64,000 bases of DNA. It comes from CAWAMR01 sp963783095. Its GTDB lineage: Bacteria > Planctomycetota > Planctomycetia > Gemmatales > Gemmataceae. Below the pieces are notes generated by a model. The model had not been told where the DNA came from, ran no database searches, and saw only the letters and a program-made list of their open reading frames with translations. Shown here in pieces: positions 60,234-64,000 of the stretch (within the stretch, counting starts at the first letter, position 1; the number at the start of each line of letters is the position of its first letter). The stretch spans positions 1-64,000 of the forward strand of contig CAWAMR010000007.1 in the NCBI GenBank assembly GCA_963783095.1, given 5' to 3'. Position numbers and translations under genes: made by a program.

Positions 60234-61844
60234 ATGGCCCATCCACTGTTCGGTCCCGATGTTCGCTACATGCTGGCGGAAAACAATTCCGCTTCGATGA
60301 AGGCGTTTTGCGAAACGCTCCATCCCAGCACTATTGCGGAAACCTTGACTGAAGATGAATTCACCCCGGAACAGGTTTGGACCGTACTGCGACACACCGG
60401 CGTGCGCGAACAGGCCGCGATCTTTGAATATTTCCCGACCGCCTGGCAGTTGAAACTGGTCGAGGGCGCGGGCCGGGAACAGATGGCGAAGCTCATCGAG
60501 CAGATGTCGCACGACGACCGCGTCGATCTCTTGCGCAGGCTCAGTCCTCAGGTCGCGGAAGGCTTATTACGGCTCGTCGATGAGGTCGATCGGCGCGACA
60601 TCGCCACGCTGTTCCGCTATGCCGAAAATACCGTCGGGTCGCTGATGACCACGGACTACGCCTGGCTGCCCACGACCTTGACGGCCGGGCAAGCGATCGA
60701 TCGGCTTCGGCAACAAGCGCCCGATCGGGAAACGATCTATTATGTCTACATTGTCGATGAAACCACTCGTAAGCTCGCAGGGGTAGTCTCCTTGCGGGAT
60801 CTCATCCTGGCCGATCGCAATACACTCGTCCGCGACATCATGGAGAAGGATCTCCTGACACTCAAAGCGGGCGACGAAAAAGAGAAAGCCGCAGAGGCCG
60901 TAGCCCGCTACGACCTACTGGCGCTGCCGGTGGTCGATGAAGAGGATCGGCTCGTCGGCATCGTCACGCACGACGACGTCATCGATTTGATCAGAGCGGA
61001 AGCAACCGAAGATATGCAGAAGCAAGCGGGCGTCGGCTTGATTACCGAGAATTATCTGGAGGCAAATTTCCTTACGATCTGGTGGAAACGGGCGGGCTGG
61101 TTGGCGTGTTTGTTCGGTGCGGAGTTACTCACCTTCACAGCCTTGGCAGATTCTGAAGATGCCATCAGGACCATCATGGTATTGAGTCTGTTCATACCCT
61201 TGTGTCTTTCCACGGGTGGCAATTCCGGCTCTCAGGCGGCAACGCTCATCACGCGATCGCTGGCTCTGGGTCATTTTGGTGTCGCCAATTGGAAGCGAGT
61301 GCTTCGACATGAGTTGATGATGGGGACAGTCCTGGGATTGACGCTGGGATTTGTCGCATTCTTTCGGGGTGCAGCAACTTCGGGAGATCTGCGCAGCGAC
61401 AAGAGAGAACACGAAGAAAGTTTCGATGTGATGATTCCTGTCGATCAGGATTTGCGGCCGGCAGAACATGGTAAATATCTTCTCCCCGAAGGAACCGTTC
61501 TCGCCACCAGTGTTGCCCAAAAGCGAGTCATGCAGATATTCCTGCCTCAAGGAAAGGAAGTCAAGGAAGTTCTCTCCGACGATCCCGATAAAAAGAGATT
61601 TCGTTTCCCGGCAAAGTCGGTAACGCGCACGGAGACCGTTGGACGCTGGGCGCTTGCTCTGGTCATTGCTCAGGCAGTGGCAGCGATTTGCTTGTGGGGG
61701 ACACTCATCGGTGCGATGCTGCCGCTGGTACTGCGGGCCCTTGGTCGGGATCCTGCACTGGCTGCGAGTCCCTTGGTTGCCACGTTTGTCGATGTTACGG
61801 GAATCTATCTGTACTTCCAGATTGCGAAACTGTACTTGTTGTGA
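60234..61844 (+). CDS. mgtE: MgtE-family magnesium transporter with a long inter-helix insertion
   Basis: ATG 60234 follows CGGGAG. The N-terminal MgtE superhelix (residues 30-135) is followed by two CBS domains (MTTDYAWLPTTLTAGQAIDR; MEKDLLTLKAGDEKEKAAEA) and the membrane domain (LTFTALADSEDAI, LCLSTGGNSGSQAATLITRS). Between the helix ending LGLTLGFVAFF and the next (LALVIAQAVAAICLW) there is a hydrophilic insertion of about 85 residues (GDLRSDKREHEE ... FRFPAKSVTRTETV), not present in the standard 450-residue transporter. Length is 536 residues, intact. Imports Mg2+ with CBS-domain gating. Confidence 0.93.
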   Translation: MAHPLFGPDVRYMLAENNSASMKAFCETLHPSTIAETLTEDEFTPEQVWTVLRHTGVREQAAIFEYFPTAWQLKLVEGAGREQMAKLIEQMSHDDRVDLLRRLSPQVAEGLLRLVDEVDRRDIATLFRYAENTVGSLMTTDYAWLPTTLTAGQAIDRLRQQAPDRETIYYVYIVDETTRKLAGVVSLRDLILADRNTLVRDIMEKDLLTLKAGDEKEKAAEAVARYDLLALPVVDEEDRLVGIVTHDDVIDLIRAEATEDMQKQAGVGLITENYLEANFLTIWWKRAGWLACLFGAELLTFTALADSEDAIRTIMVLSLFIPLCLSTGGNSGSQAATLITRSLALGHFGVANWKRVLRHELMMGTVLGLTLGFVAFFRGAATSGDLRSDKREHEESFDVMIPVDQDLRPAEHGKYLLPEGTVLATSVAQKRVMQIFLPQGKEVKEVLSDDPDKKRFRFPAKSVTRTETVGRWALALVIAQAVAAICLWGTLIGAMLPLVLRALGRDPALAASPLVATFVDVTGIYLYFQIAKLYLL

Positions 61845-61876
61845 GTTCAACCAACGACGGAGGATCTTGTTTCCGA

Positions 61877-62770
61877 ATGAATAGTTCCTGGCGAATCGGC
61901 AGAATCTCGGATATTCCCGTCTACTTTCACTGGACGATGGGTTTGCTGCCGTTGTTCGTATTCGTGCGCGGCTACGTTGTCGAATCGGGCACCGAACTTT
62001 TTCTGCAGATGAGCCTGGTTTTTGCGCTGTATGCCTGTCTGCTGTTTCACGAGGCCGGGCACGTACTGGTCGCATCGATGCTCAAGCTGCCTTTCCGCGA
62101 CATTACCCTCTATCCGATCGGCGGAACGCATCGGCTGACCTGCCTGAGCGAACACCCCTGGCAAGAAGTGTGGGTTGCCCTGGCCGGCCCCGCAGTGCAT
62201 GGGCTAATCGCGGGGACGATCGCGTGCTTTACCCTGATTGCGGGAATGCCGCTGTCGCCGGCTGAGAGAACAGAACCGTTCGGCGAAGTTTTCTGGAATC
62301 GGCTGCTCTGGTTGAACGTGATTCTGGCCGTGCTCCATTTGCTGCCCTGTTTCCCACTGGATGGAGGCCGACTTTTTCGAGGAGCCTTAGCACTCTCCGC
62401 GCGCCGGCTGCGCGCTACGGAAGTGGCCGCGCTGCTAAGTTCTTTCATCGCGATTGTTTTGCTCATCCTGGGGATGATCTGGATCAATCAACTATGGGGT
62501 GGGATGTTGATGGTTCTGGGTATCATCGTGCATATCAGCGGCCAGCAGGAACTGATGCATGCTTATTACTTCGCATCGCTACAGCACGCACCTGCGGTCC
62601 TCCCGGGCAGCAGCCCGCCGATCCAAGCGCCGGTGGACCACGTCATCGAAGATGAAGCCAAACCGGCGGAATCGAACTTTACCGGCTTTACCTGGAGTCC
62701 CAGGAATCGCCTCTGGATTGAATGGTACAACGGTACTCCGATTGCCGCCAATGCTCTGATCGGAGATTGA
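61877..62770 (+). CDS. M50-family (site-2 protease-like) membrane metalloprotease
   Basis: ATG 61877 gives 297 residues. Membrane helices surround the zinc motif LFHEAGHVLVA (HExxH) and the second motif CFPLDGGRLFRGAL, in which the DG aspartate is the third ligand. The first motif is followed by a cytoplasmic-loop-like TLYPIGGTHRL. The C-terminal tail is hydrophilic and short, and no CBS or PDZ domain is present. Probably cleaves a membrane-embedded substrate; possibilities include an anti-sigma factor. Close spacing suggests an operon with mgtE and mlaE. Confidence 0.9.
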   Translation: MNSSWRIGRISDIPVYFHWTMGLLPLFVFVRGYVVESGTELFLQMSLVFALYACLLFHEAGHVLVASMLKLPFRDITLYPIGGTHRLTCLSEHPWQEVWVALAGPAVHGLIAGTIACFTLIAGMPLSPAERTEPFGEVFWNRLLWLNVILAVLHLLPCFPLDGGRLFRGALALSARRLRATEVAALLSSFIAIVLLILGMIWINQLWGGMLMVLGIIVHISGQQELMHAYYFASLQHAPAVLPGSSPPIQAPVDHVIEDEAKPAESNFTGFTWSPRNRLWIEWYNGTPIAANALIGD

Positions 62771-62772
62771 AA

Positions 62773-63633
62773 ATGCCAGGGAAGTCCAACCCGATACCGA
62801 GTCCTGCGGCACCGCGCGAGGAGGTTCCGAGCGCAAAGCCTGGCTGGTTTCAGACCGCCATGATGGGACTCGGCGACTGGTCCGCATTTTCATTTCGCGC
62901 CTTGTGGGGTGTCTTCGACAGGCATCTTCGGTTCCGTACCGTCGTGCCGATCTTTTATAACATTGGCGTCAACAGCGTCGGCGTAATGATCGTCACGGGG
63001 TTATTCCTGGGACTGGTGCTGGCCGTTGAAGCCTATGCACAATTTCATCCTTACGGTCTGGATACAGCCCTTGGCACCATTAGCAACAATGCGATTTTGA
63101 GCGAACTTGGCCCAGTCCTTGCGGGGATCATGTTGGGTGGGCGAGTTGGCAGTTCGATGGCTGCGGAACTCGGGACGATGCGCGTGACCGACCAGATCGA
63201 TGCGCTAGCCTGTCTGGGAGTTGATCCGGTCCATCACCTGGTGACGCCGCGCTTCCTGGCTTGTCTGCTCATGATTCCGCTTCTGACCGTGCTCGCAGAC
63301 TCGGCCGGGATTGTGGGCAGCACGCTCATCTGTGTTTACGCCTACGGCATCGAATCGCACCATTACTGGGAACATACCCTGCGCTTTGTCGGATCCTGGG
63401 ATGTGCTGACCGGTTTGTTCAAGTCCATCATCTTCGGTGGCGTGCTGGCTCTGATTAGCTGTCATCGAGGTTTCCACAGCAAGGGCGGCGCGGAAGGTGT
63501 GGGCCGGGCTGCGACCCAAGCGTTCGTCTTTTCGTTTCTGGCGATCCTGATTCTCGACTTCTTCCTGGTCTTTTCCCTGAACGCGGTGCGTCCCTTGATC
63601 ATGCCGGTGCCGCCCAGAGCGGGTTTTCAGTGA
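62773..63633 (+). CDS. MlaE-family ABC transporter permease
   Basis: ATG 62773 is two bases after the protease stop; the frame beginning earlier is rejected. The 286-residue protein has about five membrane helices and MlaE signatures: GVMIVTGLFLGLVLAVEAYA, ELGPVLAGIMLGGRVGSSMA, AELGTMRVTDQIDALACLGV and DPVHHLVTPRFLACLLMIPL. It should work with an MlaF ATPase and MCE protein in lipid transport between membranes; those genes are not in the window. Intact. Confidence 0.92.
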   Translation: MPGKSNPIPSPAAPREEVPSAKPGWFQTAMMGLGDWSAFSFRALWGVFDRHLRFRTVVPIFYNIGVNSVGVMIVTGLFLGLVLAVEAYAQFHPYGLDTALGTISNNAILSELGPVLAGIMLGGRVGSSMAAELGTMRVTDQIDALACLGVDPVHHLVTPRFLACLLMIPLLTVLADSAGIVGSTLICVYAYGIESHHYWEHTLRFVGSWDVLTGLFKSIIFGGVLALISCHRGFHSKGGAEGVGRAATQAFVFSFLAILILDFFLVFSLNAVRPLIMPVPPRAGFQ

Positions 63634-63646
63634 TAATCGATCATTC

Positions 63647-64000
63647 TCACTCCATCGCACCCAGTGGTTTACCATCTGCCCGTTTCACATCCAGCTTTAA
63701 CACATAGACCTGGCTCTTCGTATCAACTGCCCAGAAGAGATTTCGTTTGGTATCATACATCATTCCCAGCGACACATTCCGACCCTTTGGTCCGGAGGGA
63801 TCTTCACCAGCGATCTTCAACGAGACCCACCGGTTGTTCGCGCAATCGTAGGCCGGTGTCCGGCGAAATCCATCGGCATCCGGCGGAAGCGTGCAACCCG
63901 CCAGCAGCACATCTTGCTCGGCGTGGTAACGTATCTGAGAGAGATAGGGGATACTCTTGGCTTCCTTCATTCCTAGCGGCGATAGTTTGCGAACCTTCTT
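63647..64000 (-). CDS. Propeller/kelch-like protein, 5' part outside window
   Basis: The frame is open to the right window edge (KKVRKLSPLGMKEAKSIPY), so only the C-terminal 118 residues are seen. They contain YHAEQDVLLAGCTLP, YDCANNRWVSLKIAG and MMYDTKRNLFWAVDTKSQVY, repeating strand patterns typical of kelch or similar propellers. It is convergent with the MlaE gene, with a 13-base gap and no visible terminator. Function unknown. Confidence 0.6.
   Translation of the reverse strand, partial: KKVRKLSPLGMKEAKSIPYLSQIRYHAEQDVLLAGCTLPPDADGFRRTPAYDCANNRWVSLKIAGEDPSGPKGRNVSLGMMYDTKRNLFWAVDTKSQVYVLKLDVKRADGKPLGAME

Overview
The window looks like chromosomal DNA of a planctomycete, most likely a member of the Gemmata group. 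The evidence is protein content: two large cytochrome-type proteins with the DUF1595/1592/1588/1585 domain series, a DUF1552 partner, kinases fused to RDD membrane domains or to a formylglycine-generating-enzyme-like (FGE) domain, a PQQ-like propeller opening with a PQWRGPNRDG motif, and secreted enzymes with Tat-like leaders. Base composition is moderately GC-rich (roughly mid-50s percent by eye). This assignment is inference; no 16S gene is present.

Layout. 1-7.6 kb (+): end of a DUF1592-type cytochrome protein, its DUF1552 partner, a SpoIIE-type phosphatase, then a SelA-like PLP enzyme and a TPP enzyme that both carry Tat-like leaders. 8-14 kb (-): a very long secretin and a small anchored protein. 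14.2-17.8 kb (+): M1 aminopeptidase and an exported protein. 17.8-20 kb (-): a decayed ParE/ParD pair, a small protein whose tail is made of repeat DNA, and a thioredoxin/CxxCH/PDZ protein. 20.1-21.6 kb (+): an XRE regulator plus nucleotidyltransferase module with three operator-like palindromes, followed by a tRNA-Lys remnant. 22-28 kb: miaB, a 74-bp tandem array, a kinase-RDD-pseudokinase-RDD protein and a Fic-derived protein without its catalytic core. 28-35.4 kb (+): MBOAT/SGNH acetylation pair, threonine synthase, accessory small genes and a repetitive secreted protein. 35.8-44.3 kb (mostly -): prolyl-tRNA synthetase, PQQ-like propeller, ankyrin protein, PDZ protein, oxidoreductase, (+) DinB, and a phosphoesterase. 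44.5-50.8 kb: NagB/PIG-L fusion, DUF2203 protein, pseudokinase-FGE protein, complete IS5-type element. 50.9-57.7 kb: second DUF1592-type cytochrome protein ending in an ISAzo13 scrap, an NtrC-type two-component pair, an intact-core Fic protein. 57.8-64 kb: cytochrome c-like protein, Rieske protein, CYTH protein, panC, mgtE, M50 protease, MlaE permease and a partial gene.

Two features dominate. First, most long genes are cut by one-base insertions or deletions; by hand I count more than fifty, including in proS, thrC and miaB, with well-conserved protein on both sides. This is most simply sequence error, concentrated in the GC-richest genes, so the listed coordinates span whole reconstructed genes. 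Second, intergenic DNA is packed with long inverted repeats, GGA-loop hairpins and 73-74-bp tandem arrays. Two hairpin families differ between copies by paired, compensatory changes, suggesting that the fold is maintained.

The best candidate for an undescribed system is the XRE-nucleotidyltransferase pair at 20.1-21.6 kb, with its operator set and adjacent tRNA scar.
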